Part shown: positions 55,310 to 64,000 of the stretch, piece after piece | Numbering within the stretch: the first letter of the stretch is position 1 | How the letters are laid out: every line of letters starts with the position of its first letter | Source: Paenibacillus terrae | Lineage (GTDB): Bacteria; Bacillota; Bacilli; Paenibacillales; Paenibacillaceae | DNA length: 64,000 nucleotides | Direction: 5' to 3' | Assembly: GCF_005217525.1 (NCBI RefSeq) | Contig: NZ_PNXQ01000016.1 | Coordinates: forward strand, 31,350-95,349 | Notes under the pieces: model-generated | What the model saw: the letters and a program-made list of their open reading frames with translations, nothing else | Told to the model about the DNA's origin: nothing | Database searches by the model: none | Translations under genes and position numbers: made by a program

Positions 55310-56287
55310 ATGGAGAGTCAACTGGCATTGGAATTCGTTCGGGTTACAGAGGCGGCAGCGCTGCAATCAGCGCAATGGACAGGACGTGGAGATAAGAACA
55401 GCGCGGACGAGGCGGCTACCGTAGCCATCCGCACTCATTTTAATGCGGTATCTATGGACGGTACGGTCGTCATTGGCGAAGGAGAAATGGATGAGGCCCC
55501 CATGCTGTATATCGGGGAAAGAGTAGGCAATCGCAGAGGGCCAGCCATAGACATCGCCGTCGACCCGCTGGAGGGAACCGAAACGGTGGCGAACGGATTG
55601 AACAATGCCCTATCGGTCATTGCTGCTGCCCCCCGTGGAGGTCTGCTCCATGCTCCGGATATGTATATGCAAAAAATGGCTGTAGGCCCGGCACTGGCTG
55701 GAAAGCTATCGCTGGATGATCCGATTCCGGCTACCCTTTCAAAGGCCGCACGGATACTGGGTAAATCCTTGTCCGAACTTACCGTGTCTATTCTGGATCG
55801 TACACGTCACGCCGGGATTATCAAGCTTCTGCGGGAGAGCGGCGTTCGGATCAAGCTGCTTGGGCATGGAGACGTAATGGGTGCTATTGAAACATGCCTG
55901 GATAGCGGTGTTGATCTGCATATCGGCTCCGGTGGAGCGCCTGAAGGTGTGCTGGCTGCTGCTGCGCTGAAATGCATGGGTGGCGAGATTCAAGGTCGCC
56001 TGTTGCCTCATGGTGAAGAAGAGATCGAACGGTGCAACCGTATGGGCATTGCTGATCCTGGGGCTTTATTATCCATGGATGATATGGTCGGACGCCAAGG
56101 TGTGATGTTTGTGGCTACTGGCGTGACGCCAGGCGAGTGGCTGCAAGGAGTTCGTTCCCTTCCTGGTCATAGAGCAGAAACTCATTCGGTCGTGATGCAC
56201 TCGGAAACAAAAACGATTCGCTTCGTGCGCAGTATTCACCACACAACAGACGCTTTGGGTACGCTCGCTGCAGCCGCATCCTCTTAG
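55310..56287 (+). CDS. glpX: Class II fructose-1,6-bisphosphatase
   Basis: This 325-residue GlpX-type phosphatase shows VIGEGEMDEAPMLYIGE (metal-binding Glu/Asp cluster, about residues 55-70), DIAVDPLEGTETVANG and DLHIGSGGAPEGVLAAAA. It hydrolyses fructose-1,6-bisphosphate to fructose-6-phosphate in gluconeogenesis. It starts behind GGAGAGGTGGAGGG. It follows ccpN and the dikinase regulator, so the three genes form a gluconeogenesis control neighbourhood, though a 134-nt gap suggests its own promoter. Confidence 0.9.
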   Translation: MESQLALEFVRVTEAAALQSAQWTGRGDKNSADEAATVAIRTHFNAVSMDGTVVIGEGEMDEAPMLYIGERVGNRRGPAIDIAVDPLEGTETVANGLNNALSVIAAAPRGGLLHAPDMYMQKMAVGPALAGKLSLDDPIPATLSKAARILGKSLSELTVSILDRTRHAGIIKLLRESGVRIKLLGHGDVMGAIETCLDSGVDLHIGSGGAPEGVLAAAALKCMGGEIQGRLLPHGEEEIERCNRMGIADPGALLSMDDMVGRQGVMFVATGVTPGEWLQGVRSLPGHRAETHSVVMHSETKTIRFVRSIHHTTDALGTLAAAASS

Positions 56288-56330
56288 GTCTTCACAGCTA
56301 ACTCAAAGACCAGGTCATAATACAGCATGA

Positions 56331-56368
56331 AAACAGCAAGTCTCTTACCCTATGGAGACTTGCTGTTT
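56331..56368. terminator. Intrinsic terminator after glpX
   Basis: AAACAGCAAGTCTC (56331-56344) pairs perfectly with GAGACTTGCTGTTT (56355-56368) around a 10-nt loop. Confidence 0.75.
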
Positions 56369-57096
56369 GGTGTTTCCTGTTCGTTTACCGATTGCAGAAG
56401 GGGCATAACCAAAGATATAAATTCCTGAAAATCGGCACTTTTGAAGGAAGATAAAAACGTTTCTATAAAAGTTTGAAAAGAAAATTCATAGCTTTGAGGG
56501 AGAAAAATTCAATCTGAACTAAAATTTTTAGACAGAGAGTCAAAAAAAAATCGTGAAAATTAGTTCTATAGGACTATAAAATGACGTGATTTATTGAAAA
56601 ATTAAAGAGTTATTAATTTTGATGGATGTGAGCTTGAAGAAATTTAATCCCATAAAACAGGAGGTCGAAGGCTATTGCGGAAAAAGGCGGAATTTGTCGG
56701 ATAATATCAGGTTGAATTTGTTACATTTATGTTAATGGCATGTAAAGGTATAATCATTGTAGTACAAGGCTTTTTAGCTTTATTGCAAATCGTCATCATT
56801 TTGATTTTACAAAATTCCTGAAAATCTGAAAGCTCGTTTTGAATCCAGTTAACAGATCATTATCAGCAGGAAATTAATAAATAAAGTGAGATTTTTGCTT
56901 TTAAAGACTGGAAATAAATATCATAATATGGGTTTTGTTTTATTTTTATGAATTCTATCAATTTAGAACTTTTGTCCCATGTCAAGCGGTTTTAAAGTTT
57001 GTATATTTAAAAACAGATAGAAAGTGTTGGAAGAAAAAAAGAGATATAAGGATTTATTGTAAAATTATGAACTGCATAGAGGATGGAGGAATTCAT
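56369..57096 (+). promoter_or_regulatory. AT-rich leader region of the lipopeptide cluster, no clear gene
   Basis: This 700-nt AT-rich stretch separates glpX from the thioesterase gene. A -10 (TATAAT, 56749-56754) without a good -35 could start a 340-nt leader. Upstream, a strong RBS (CAGGAGG, 56659-56665) is followed by TTG 56675 and nine codons ending in TAA at 56702. TTTGTCGGA (56693-56701) is one base off a Spo0A box. Nothing else is recognised. Confidence 0.4.
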
Positions 57097-57921
57097 ATGA
57101 CGACTCGGTCACAATCTTGGTTTGCGAAAGCAGCGGTTCATCCAGCTGAGAAGCTCCAGCTATTTTGCTTCCCTTATGCCGGTGGTGGCGCTTCTATATT
57201 TAGTTCCTGGAAGTCTAGACTTGCGCCTGACATTACGGTGTTGCCTGTACAACTTCCAGGGCGTGAAAGCCGTTCAACTGAGGCCCCAATGGATACTATT
57301 CAGGACATCGTGCACTCGCTGCTTCCTGCTATGGCTCCATACGTACATAAGCCGTTTGCTTTCTTTGGACACAGTATGGGAGCGCTGATTGCTTTTGAAA
57401 CAGCACGGCAATTGTATAGCAAAACCGGAAAACTGCCTGTCCACATCATCGTATCCGGTAAATCCGCACCACATCGTCCGTATTCAAAAAAACAACTCCA
57501 TGATTTAGCAGATCAACCATTCACCGATGAGCTTCGCTTGATGCAGGGAACACCCGAAGAAGTACTGCAAAATGCAGAGTTAATGCAAATTATTATGCCC
57601 CGTCTGCGCGCGGATTTTAAGGTGTGCGAAACGTATGTGTATCAGCCAGGAAGCCCCTTGGCCTGTCCAATGACCATCTTGGGTGGCATGAAGGATCATG
57701 AGGTGAGCACTGAGTCACTTCATGCCTGGCAGCAGCACACCACATCGCCCATTGATGTGCGAATGTTCGAAGGCAATCACTTTTTTATTCATGAACAAGA
57801 GCAAGAAGTTCTAAGCGCAGTCGTGAATATTTTGTCCGCATCCTTAGCCCTGAACCACGCTGCCGCAGCTCATGCATCCTACAGCACCAATACCCTACAA
57901 CCACGATTCAGACAGAGTTAA
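57097..57921 (+). CDS. triA: Type II thioesterase of a lipopeptide NRPS cluster (TriA-like)
   Basis: This 274-residue alpha/beta hydrolase has LFCFPYAGGGASIFSSW, the nucleophile Ser93 in FFGHSMGALIAFE, and the late Asp and His (GMKDHEVS, GNHFFIHEQ). Type II thioesterases free NRPS carrier domains of wrong acyl groups. I chose ATG 57097 behind GGATGGAGG; the frame upstream to 56935 has no site. The gene order thioesterase, two ABC exporters, NRPS is the order of tridecaptin clusters (triA-triB-triC-triD), so the symbol is a homology-by-synteny label. Confidence 0.78.
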   Translation: MTTRSQSWFAKAAVHPAEKLQLFCFPYAGGGASIFSSWKSRLAPDITVLPVQLPGRESRSTEAPMDTIQDIVHSLLPAMAPYVHKPFAFFGHSMGALIAFETARQLYSKTGKLPVHIIVSGKSAPHRPYSKKQLHDLADQPFTDELRLMQGTPEEVLQNAELMQIIMPRLRADFKVCETYVYQPGSPLACPMTILGGMKDHEVSTESLHAWQQHTTSPIDVRMFEGNHFFIHEQEQEVLSAVVNILSASLALNHAAAAHASYSTNTLQPRFRQS

Positions 57922-58166
57922 AAGTCCCACACATCATGATACACCACGCGATACACAACGTTATTAACAACTCGGCAACTACTCAACTATCAACCCACCA
58001 CCATGATGCAATTCCCAGAATAATTCAATAATGATTACATTCCATGTAAATTCTCATACGTCCAGAGCCAGAGCCAATCCCACCATGTCCAATGCAACTT
58101 CAGGATTTTGCAAAATCCTCACTAAAAAAGTTCGCACTGCGAAAGTGTGAGCAACGAAAAAGAGGG

Positions 58167-60077
58167 ATGTCCTTGTTTCGATCGAATTCTGCTTTTCGAA
58201 GACTCGCGCGTTATGTAAGACCGTACAATCTATGGGTTTTCATAACAGTGATCGCCTCCTTATGTTTGGCAGCCATAGATATTATTTTGGGTAAAGCCAT
58301 TGAACAAATGGTAGAGGGGACCTTCTCCTCCACCCAGAACATGATCTATCTAGTTGTTGGTATGACGCTAATTGGAATGCCCTGTAAGTTTGTGATGAGG
58401 TACGCTTCGGCGCGATTTAGCGTTAGCGCACTGCGCGATTTGAGAGGTGACCTCGTACATAAGTTTTGCGATTTACCAGTTTCCAGAGTGGAGAGGAAGT
58501 TCACTGGAGATTTGGTATCCCGGCTTACGAACAATACGGCGAAGTTACAGAATTTTTTTATCGAGCATTTTGCCAACCTGTTTTACTTACCGCTTGTGTT
58601 TACGGCATCACTAACGTTGCTTTTAATGACAAGCTGGAAGCTAATCTTGGCCAGTCTTGCGCTTATGCCTTTAGGAATGATCGTAACAACATTGATGAGC
58701 AGGCGGATTGAAAAATATTCCGAGCAGCTTCAGGAGAAAATGGCTCATTTGAACGCGGTCGGTCAGGATGCAATTGGAGGAATTCCTATCGTCAAGGCAT
58801 TCAATATGCAGGCTGTGCTACTGAAGAAGTATATGGTGATGATGGAGGAGGTCGTCAGGCGCGGCCTGGGGCTGGAAAAGCGCTATGCTTCTATTACTCC
58901 GGTAGGTGTGATGATGCTGGCAACACCGATTATTTTGGTCATTGCGTATGGAGGATACCTGATTCAACAAGGCGAGCTGAATGCTGGAGGCATTGTCCTA
59001 TTTTTATATCTGATTTCGTTCATATTGCAGCCTGTTTCCATGCTGCCGACGATTATCTCGCAAATGAAGGAAGCGGGGGGAGCTGCGAAGCATTTGTTTG
59101 AGGTATTGGATTGGCCGGATGAACGTCAAGGTGGTGATATCACCTCACTCGGTGATGACCGAGGGGATAAGGGCCTACGTTTTGAGGACGATGCAGAAAG
59201 GAAAGCCAACCAAGCTAGTCAAGCAAGTAAAAGCGAGATAGACGGAGCAGAAGGTGATGATGACGCTGCTGTAGTCAGGCTTGAGCATTTGACCTTTGGC
59301 TACGACGAAGGGAACACGGTGCTCAAGGATATCAGCTTTCAGGTAGGACAAGGAGAAACGGTAGCGATTGTCGGCGGTAGCGGTGGCGGCAAAAGCACGA
59401 TTTTTAAGCTGCTTTGCGGATTTAATGAACCGGGAGAGCATGCTGGAACGGTTCAACTATTTGGAAAGAGTTTGACAGATTGGAATTTAACAAGCCTGCG
59501 CAGCCATATTTCGATGGTATCTCAGGAGCCTTCGCTTTTTCCGGCCACGATTGCAGAAAATATCGGATATGGACGTTTGGAGGCGACCCGTGAAGAGATT
59601 GTCGAGGCGGCGAAGGCGGCGCATGCGCATGATTTTATTGTTCAGCTTCCCGAGGGCTATGAGACCCTTTTGAGCGAGAGGGGAGGAGGATTGTCCGGTG
59701 GACAAAAGCAGCGTATTTCCATAGCAAGAGCATTGTTGAAAAATGCTCCGCTGCTTCTACTGGATGAGCCAACTTCAGCGCTTGATAGCCAGTCGGAGGC
59801 TCAGGTACAGATCGCGATGAGTGCAGCCATGCATAATCGGACGGTACTGGTGATTGCTCATCGATTGTCAACCGTGCGTCAGGCGAACCGGATTATTGTA
59901 CTTGATCAGGGGAGCATTGTGGAATCGGGTACGCATGAGGAATTACTGGGTCGCGACGGTGAATATCGAAAGCTGTATTTGCAAAATTTCGAAGAAGAAC
60001 CGCATACGATGGAAAACGGCAATTTGATGCCAGAGGAAAGGAGTGAGAAACGTGACCTTCAAGCAGGGGTTTTATGA
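58167..60077 (+). CDS. triB: ABC exporter with fused ATPase (TriB-like)
   Basis: This 636-residue half-transporter has six membrane helices (about residues 20-310), then an ATPase with Walker A GGSGGGKST (about 409), signature LSGGQKQRISIARALL and Walker B LLLLDEPTSALDSQ. A polar, acidic spacer at about residues 345-385 joins the two parts. I used ATG 58167, though AGAGGG sits only 1-2 nt before it; TTG 58173 fits the spacing better. It overlaps the next exporter gene by 26 nt. It likely pairs with that protein to export the lipopeptide. The 245 nt before it hold no gene. Confidence 0.82.
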   Translation: MSLFRSNSAFRRLARYVRPYNLWVFITVIASLCLAAIDIILGKAIEQMVEGTFSSTQNMIYLVVGMTLIGMPCKFVMRYASARFSVSALRDLRGDLVHKFCDLPVSRVERKFTGDLVSRLTNNTAKLQNFFIEHFANLFYLPLVFTASLTLLLMTSWKLILASLALMPLGMIVTTLMSRRIEKYSEQLQEKMAHLNAVGQDAIGGIPIVKAFNMQAVLLKKYMVMMEEVVRRGLGLEKRYASITPVGVMMLATPIILVIAYGGYLIQQGELNAGGIVLFLYLISFILQPVSMLPTIISQMKEAGGAAKHLFEVLDWPDERQGGDITSLGDDRGDKGLRFEDDAERKANQASQASKSEIDGAEGDDDAAVVRLEHLTFGYDEGNTVLKDISFQVGQGETVAIVGGSGGGKSTIFKLLCGFNEPGEHAGTVQLFGKSLTDWNLTSLRSHISMVSQEPSLFPATIAENIGYGRLEATREEIVEAAKAAHAHDFIVQLPEGYETLLSERGGGLSGGQKQRISIARALLKNAPLLLLDEPTSALDSQSEAQVQIAMSAAMHNRTVLVIAHRLSTVRQANRIIVLDQGSIVESGTHEELLGRDGEYRKLYLQNFEEEPHTMENGNLMPEERSEKRDLQAGVL

Positions 60078-61917
60078 GTTTAAGCAGTTGCTGTCCCTGA
60101 TGAAGCCGTACCGAAAATGGTATTTTATCGGGTTGGTTGGCAACAGTCTGACCAATGCGAGCATCACGATTTTACTTTCCTTTGTGGTGCATTATTTGCT
60201 GAATTTTGCGGTTGATGGGAAAGTACAGGGGCTTTACCAGGCAGTTTATTTGGTCAGCGGTACATTTTTGGCACTAAGTCTTATTTCTCCGCTGTGCAGC
60301 TACATGTATAAGCGATGTGTGAGGCTGGCGATTGCCAATGTACGGGTAAGACTATTCGGGCATATTGTCAAGCTATCCTATGAAAAGGCAGAAAAACGCC
60401 ATTCAGGTGATCTTGTATCCCGCATGACAAACGATGTGCAGACGTTGGAGCAGGCCTACACTGTTCATATTCGCTCGATTATACTGGAAGTTTCGCTTTT
60501 CTTTGGCTCGTTAGTCATTATGATGGTGCTGGATTGGCGATTTGGGATTATGGCGGTTTTACTTGGACTGGCCTCAGCTTGGGTAAATTCTCATTACGCG
60601 AATAAGATGCGACAGACGAGTGATGAGTTACAGGGACGGATGAGCAGGTTCACGGAACGGTTAAGTGATTTGCTGTCCGGCTTGCAGACGGTGAAGCTGT
60701 TTGGATTGCGGACAAAGGTAGGCGGACTTTGTAACGATGCAAGCGAGGACATTAACCGTATCAGCATCCGGCAGGGACGTCATATGGGGTTGCAGGATAT
60801 GTATAATTTTGTAATTGAATTCATTACGTTGGGCGGTGTGCTTGTCGCCGGACTGATTCTGGTTTCACAGAAGCAGATGGAGCTGGGAGTACTGGGGCAG
60901 ATTGTGCAACTCCAAGGCGGCATTTCCGCGGTGTTTTTGCAGCTGGGGGCGGCTGTATCGTTGTTACAAAACTCTTTGGCGGGCTTGGCGCGTATCCGCG
61001 AAATTCTGGATGAGTCGAAAGAAGAGGAGCATTTTCCAGCGTCGAAACAGAAGGAACTGCGGGCTGGGCTGATCGACCCGGAGGCAGCAGTTTTATCGGC
61101 TCGTGAACCTAGCGGATCTCATAGTGATGTCGAAACTGTGAGTTTAGGCCAAGCCATTGAACAAGTTCCGGCTGCGTTGGAGCTGCACGACATCACCTTT
61201 AGTTATCAACCGGACCGTCCTACGCTGCAAAGGCTGAACCTGATCGTACCGGAAGGGCAGGTCACTGCGCTCGTCGGCCCAAGTGGTGGTGGAAAAAGCA
61301 CAGTCATGAAGCTATTGCTAGGCTTTTATCCACCGGATGAGGGTGTGCTGCGGGTCCGTGGCCGCTCGGCAGGTGAGCTTCGGTTAGATGAGGTCAGGGA
61401 TTTGATGGCCTATGTACCACAGGAGGCTACGTTGTTCCACGGTACAGTAGCGGATAATATCCGCTTTGGCTCACCGGATGCCACGGATGAGGAAGTAGAG
61501 GCTGCGGCCAAAACAGCCTATGCGAGCGGCTTCATAGCCGAGCTGCCAGAGGGCTACGACACGATTGTCGGTGAACGCGGAGCCAACTTATCCGGTGGTC
61601 AAAGACAGCGGCTCGCGATTGCTCGCGCTTTGCTCAAAAACGCACCGATTTTGCTGCTGGATGAAGCGACCTCGGCGCTGGATGCTGAATCGGAATATGA
61701 AGTCCAGCAGGGCTTGAATGAGCTGATGAAGGATCGTACAACATTAGTCATTGCCCATCGATTGTCTACGATTGAGCGGGCGGATACGATCTGTGTTCTT
61801 GCCGAAGGCGAGCTGAAAGAACAGGGTACTCATGACCAACTCATTGCCAAGGATGGTCATTATGCGAAGCTGTATGAGCTTCAGTTTCGAAAGCATCCCG
61901 AGGAACAAACCGCATAA
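60052..61917 (+). CDS. triC: ABC exporter with fused ATPase (TriC-like)
   Basis: This 621-residue half-transporter has six membrane helices (LSLMKPYRKWYFIGLVGNSLT onward), Walker A GPSGGGKST (about residue 408), signature LSGGQRQRLAIARALL and Walker B ILLLDEATSALDAESEYE. I chose GTG 60052 because AAAGGAG lies 8 nt before it; GTG 60043 lies within the site. A spacer (about residues 342-375) precedes the ATPase. The NRPS gene starts 49 nt later. Confidence 0.82.
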   Translation: MTFKQGFYEFKQLLSLMKPYRKWYFIGLVGNSLTNASITILLSFVVHYLLNFAVDGKVQGLYQAVYLVSGTFLALSLISPLCSYMYKRCVRLAIANVRVRLFGHIVKLSYEKAEKRHSGDLVSRMTNDVQTLEQAYTVHIRSIILEVSLFFGSLVIMMVLDWRFGIMAVLLGLASAWVNSHYANKMRQTSDELQGRMSRFTERLSDLLSGLQTVKLFGLRTKVGGLCNDASEDINRISIRQGRHMGLQDMYNFVIEFITLGGVLVAGLILVSQKQMELGVLGQIVQLQGGISAVFLQLGAAVSLLQNSLAGLARIREILDESKEEEHFPASKQKELRAGLIDPEAAVLSAREPSGSHSDVETVSLGQAIEQVPAALELHDITFSYQPDRPTLQRLNLIVPEGQVTALVGPSGGGKSTVMKLLLGFYPPDEGVLRVRGRSAGELRLDEVRDLMAYVPQEATLFHGTVADNIRFGSPDATDEEVEAAAKTAYASGFIAELPEGYDTIVGERGANLSGGQRQRLAIARALLKNAPILLLDEATSALDAESEYEVQQGLNELMKDRTTLVIAHRLSTIERADTICVLAEGELKEQGTHDQLIAKDGHYAKLYELQFRKHPEEQTA

Positions 61918-61966
61918 ATATGCGAGGTTTCTTTTTAACATATCTATTTTGCGAGGAGAGAGACAT

Positions 61967-64000
61967 ATGACTCAGCACGATATTCAATTGTTTGCATTAA
62001 GCCAGCCACAGCAACGTATTTGGTACACGGAGCTTTTGTATCCCAATCGCAACACGTCCACGCTTATTACAACTGTTAAAATCAAGGGAACTGTTCACAT
62101 AGATGCATTGCAGCAGGCAATGCATCAGGTGATTGCACAAAACGATTCTTTTCGCATTAAAATCACTGCTCAGGATGGTATTCCGTATCAATATGTAGAG
62201 CCATTTACTGCACAAAGCATAGAAACGCTCCAGGTTAGCCTGGAGGAAGCCGAGCAACTGGTAAACCGTCTTAATTCCCAGCCCTTTTTATTGCTGGATT
62301 CACAGCTCTACCAATTGGTAATTTTGCAGCTGGGTGCAGAAGAAACCTGGTACAATTTCACAATGCACCATATTATTTCAGATGGTGTATCCATGAATCA
62401 GGCTATTAATGAAATTACGACGCATTACATGGATATTGTCCATGGTACAGGTCAGGCTACACCGACCAAAGCGAATCCATATCTGGATTTCATTCAGGTG
62501 GAGCAAAGCTATGAGCAATCTGACCGTTACCAGAAGGACAAGGCATATTGGACGGAAAAGTTTGCCGATTTGCCAGAGACGACAGGTTTGAAATCATACA
62601 ATCCGTTAACGCTGAGCACAGCTGCACGCCGGGAGAGCTATACACTGGAGCCTGAATTGTATCGTGGTGTCACGGTTTTTTGCGAGGAGCATAAAATCAG
62701 TATTTTTACGTTCTTCCTGGCCGCCCTGTATATTTATTTACATAAAGTGACAGGGGAACAGGATTTAACCGTAGGTACGCTGTACGCTAACCGTACGTCG
62801 AAGAAGGAGAAGGATACGGTCGGCATGTTCGTCAGCACCGTGGCTACGCGTCTGCTGGTTGAGCCGGAATCCGAGCTGCTGACCTTCCTGCAAGGTGTGG
62901 GCAAGGAGCAGTCGTCCATTTTGCGGCATCAGCGTTACCCGTACAACAAAATTATTCAGGATTTGCGTGAACAGCAAAGCAGTCTGGATATTCAGCGCCT
63001 CTTTGGTGTTTCAATTCAGTATCGTACGCTGAGCTTCTCCCGTTTTGATGAAGCGGTTCAGCAGGTGGATACCGATTTCTGTGGAGATACGGTGAATGAC
63101 TTTGATATTCATATGGTAGATATGCTGGATGACGATAAGTTTATAATGCATCTGGATTATCGTACCGATCTGTTCAGCGAACAGGAGATTGCCCGAATTA
63201 TCCGACAATTCCTGAGTGTGGCTGAGCATATGGTGAAGGGTCCGCAGAAGTGTATACAGGAGCTGTCACTGATTAGTGACGAGGAGCGGACGCAAATTGT
63301 GGATGTATTCAATGCTACAGCAGTGCCATATCCACATGATGCAGGGATTCATGAACTGTTCGAGCAACAAGCAGAGCGTATGCCGGATCAGACTGCGGTT
63401 GTGTTTGGAAACCGTCGTCTAAGCTATGGGCAGCTGAATGAACAGGCCAACCGACTGGCTCACACGCTGCGCGGTTACGGTGTTACTGTTGAACGAACGG
63501 TTGGTATCGTCGCTGAGCGTTCCACAGATATGATCGTCGGCATGCTGGCAATCCTCAAGGCGGGCGGCGCATATGTACCGATTGACCCGGACTATCCGGC
63601 AGAGCGTGTACGCTACCTGCTGGAGGATTCAGGAGCGAAGCTGCTGCTGGTGCAGCATGCGGAGCAGCAGCCGGATGACTACAGCGGAATTGTGCTGGAT
63701 CTGAGCGATGCTACTGTATACGGGGCAGTGGCTGACCAAGGCTTAAATACCGTACATTTGGAGCAAAACGAGGCTTATCATGCGGATTATACCCATTATA
63801 CAAATCCGAAAAATGAGATTTCAAAAACGGGTACATTCGGGGATCGACTCGCCTATTTGATGTACACCTCAGGGACAACAGGCCAGCCGAAAGGGGTTAT
63901 GGTAGAGCACCGTAACGTCGTCCGTCTGGTGAAAAATACAAACTATGCGCAACTGGATGCGGATACCCGCATTTTGCAGACCGGGGCTGTTGTCTTCGAC
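61967..64000 (+). CDS. triD: Nonribosomal peptide synthetase, first condensation and adenylation domains (TriD-like), partial
   Basis: 678 codons are open to the window edge. Residues about 1-440 form a condensation domain with HHIISDG (about 134-140) and the N-terminal LSQPQQRIWYTELLYP, a pattern typical of starter C domains that attach a fatty acid to the first amino acid. Residues about 455 onward are an adenylation domain: LSYGQLNEQANRLA (about 485), LKAGGAYVPIDPDYP and the core LMYTSGTTGQPKG (about 630). The window ends in the A4 region, so the first residue's specificity cannot be read. It starts at ATG 61967 behind GCGAGGAGAG. The starter C domain means the product is a lipopeptide; tridecaptin is favoured by gene order. 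Confidence 0.85.
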   Translation, partial: MTQHDIQLFALSQPQQRIWYTELLYPNRNTSTLITTVKIKGTVHIDALQQAMHQVIAQNDSFRIKITAQDGIPYQYVEPFTAQSIETLQVSLEEAEQLVNRLNSQPFLLLDSQLYQLVILQLGAEETWYNFTMHHIISDGVSMNQAINEITTHYMDIVHGTGQATPTKANPYLDFIQVEQSYEQSDRYQKDKAYWTEKFADLPETTGLKSYNPLTLSTAARRESYTLEPELYRGVTVFCEEHKISIFTFFLAALYIYLHKVTGEQDLTVGTLYANRTSKKEKDTVGMFVSTVATRLLVEPESELLTFLQGVGKEQSSILRHQRYPYNKIIQDLREQQSSLDIQRLFGVSIQYRTLSFSRFDEAVQQVDTDFCGDTVNDFDIHMVDMLDDDKFIMHLDYRTDLFSEQEIARIIRQFLSVAEHMVKGPQKCIQELSLISDEERTQIVDVFNATAVPYPHDAGIHELFEQQAERMPDQTAVVFGNRRLSYGQLNEQANRLAHTLRGYGVTVERTVGIVAERSTDMIVGMLAILKAGGAYVPIDPDYPAERVRYLLEDSGAKLLLVQHAEQQPDDYSGIVLDLSDATVYGAVADQGLNTVHLEQNEAYHADYTHYTNPKNEISKTGTFGDRLAYLMYTSGTTGQPKGVMVEHRNVVRLVKNTNYAQLDADTRILQTGAVVFD

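Noticed and set aside
57097..64000. Polymyxin or fusaricidin cluster
   Set aside because: In polymyxin loci the exporter pair lies between NRPS genes, and fusaricidin loci lack this thioesterase-exporter-exporter lead; the order here fits tridecaptin better.

Overview
The window looks like chromosomal DNA of a Paenibacillus, most likely of the P. polymyxa group. The basis is a roughly 50% GC low-GC Gram-positive style gene set, AGGAGG-type ribosome binding sites with frequent TTG/GTG starts, B. subtilis-like operator types (LexA, Fur, CRE, LicT RAT), and a lipopeptide synthetase locus laid out like tridecaptin clusters. Species level cannot be fixed from the sequence alone.

Layout: (1) 1-2.5 kb holds the 5' part of a secreted protein (minus strand), a small SOS-type operon (WYL-like plus YolD-like, with a LexA box in its promoter) and a cupin gene. 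(2) 2.5-20.2 kb is an iron acquisition island. A siderophore operon (2,4-diaminobutyrate aminotransferase, MFS exporter, three IucA/IucC synthetases, SbnG-like citrate synthase, SbnH-like decarboxylase) is followed by a Btr-like AraC/substrate-binding regulator, a lipoprotein binding protein, two FecCD permeases, an ATPase and a FhuF-type reductase. Three good Fur boxes precede the aminotransferase, the regulator and the binding protein. The gene order D-E-F-G-H matches staphyloferrin B loci, but the SbnA/SbnB diaminopropionate pathway is missing and a diaminobutyrate aminotransferase stands in its place. (3) 20.3-22.1 kb has an RraA-like gene and an AraC regulator.

(4) 22.4-35.0 kb is an L-rhamnose region. 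A rhamnosidase and a GPH-type symporter diverge from RhaEW (aldolase/lactaldehyde dehydrogenase), rhamnose isomerase, rhamnulokinase, a DeoR repressor and LutABC, so rhamnose can be followed on paper from glycoside to lactate to pyruvate. Two copies of a long, imperfect hairpin element (about 115-120 nt) precede rhaI and lutA. (5) 35.0-43.0 kb is beta-glucoside metabolism: a LacI regulator diverging from a 6-phospho-beta-glucosidase and an EamA permease, then a LicT-type antiterminator, a BglP-type PTS permease and a second 6-phospho-beta-glucosidase with two RAT/terminator leaders and a CRE.

(6) 43.1-53.5 kb holds a VanRS-like two-component system with an acyltransferase, a CE12 esterase, an alkyltransferase-like DNA repair protein, a small ORF, and a MacAB-like efflux operon that includes a TolC-family protein. 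(7) 53.7-56.3 kb is central carbon control: CcpN (apparently with an AUC start), the PPDK regulatory protein and GlpX. (8) 57.1-64.0 kb is the start of a lipopeptide NRPS cluster: type II thioesterase, two ABC exporters, and the first condensation domain plus part of the first adenylation domain of a large NRPS that runs off the window.
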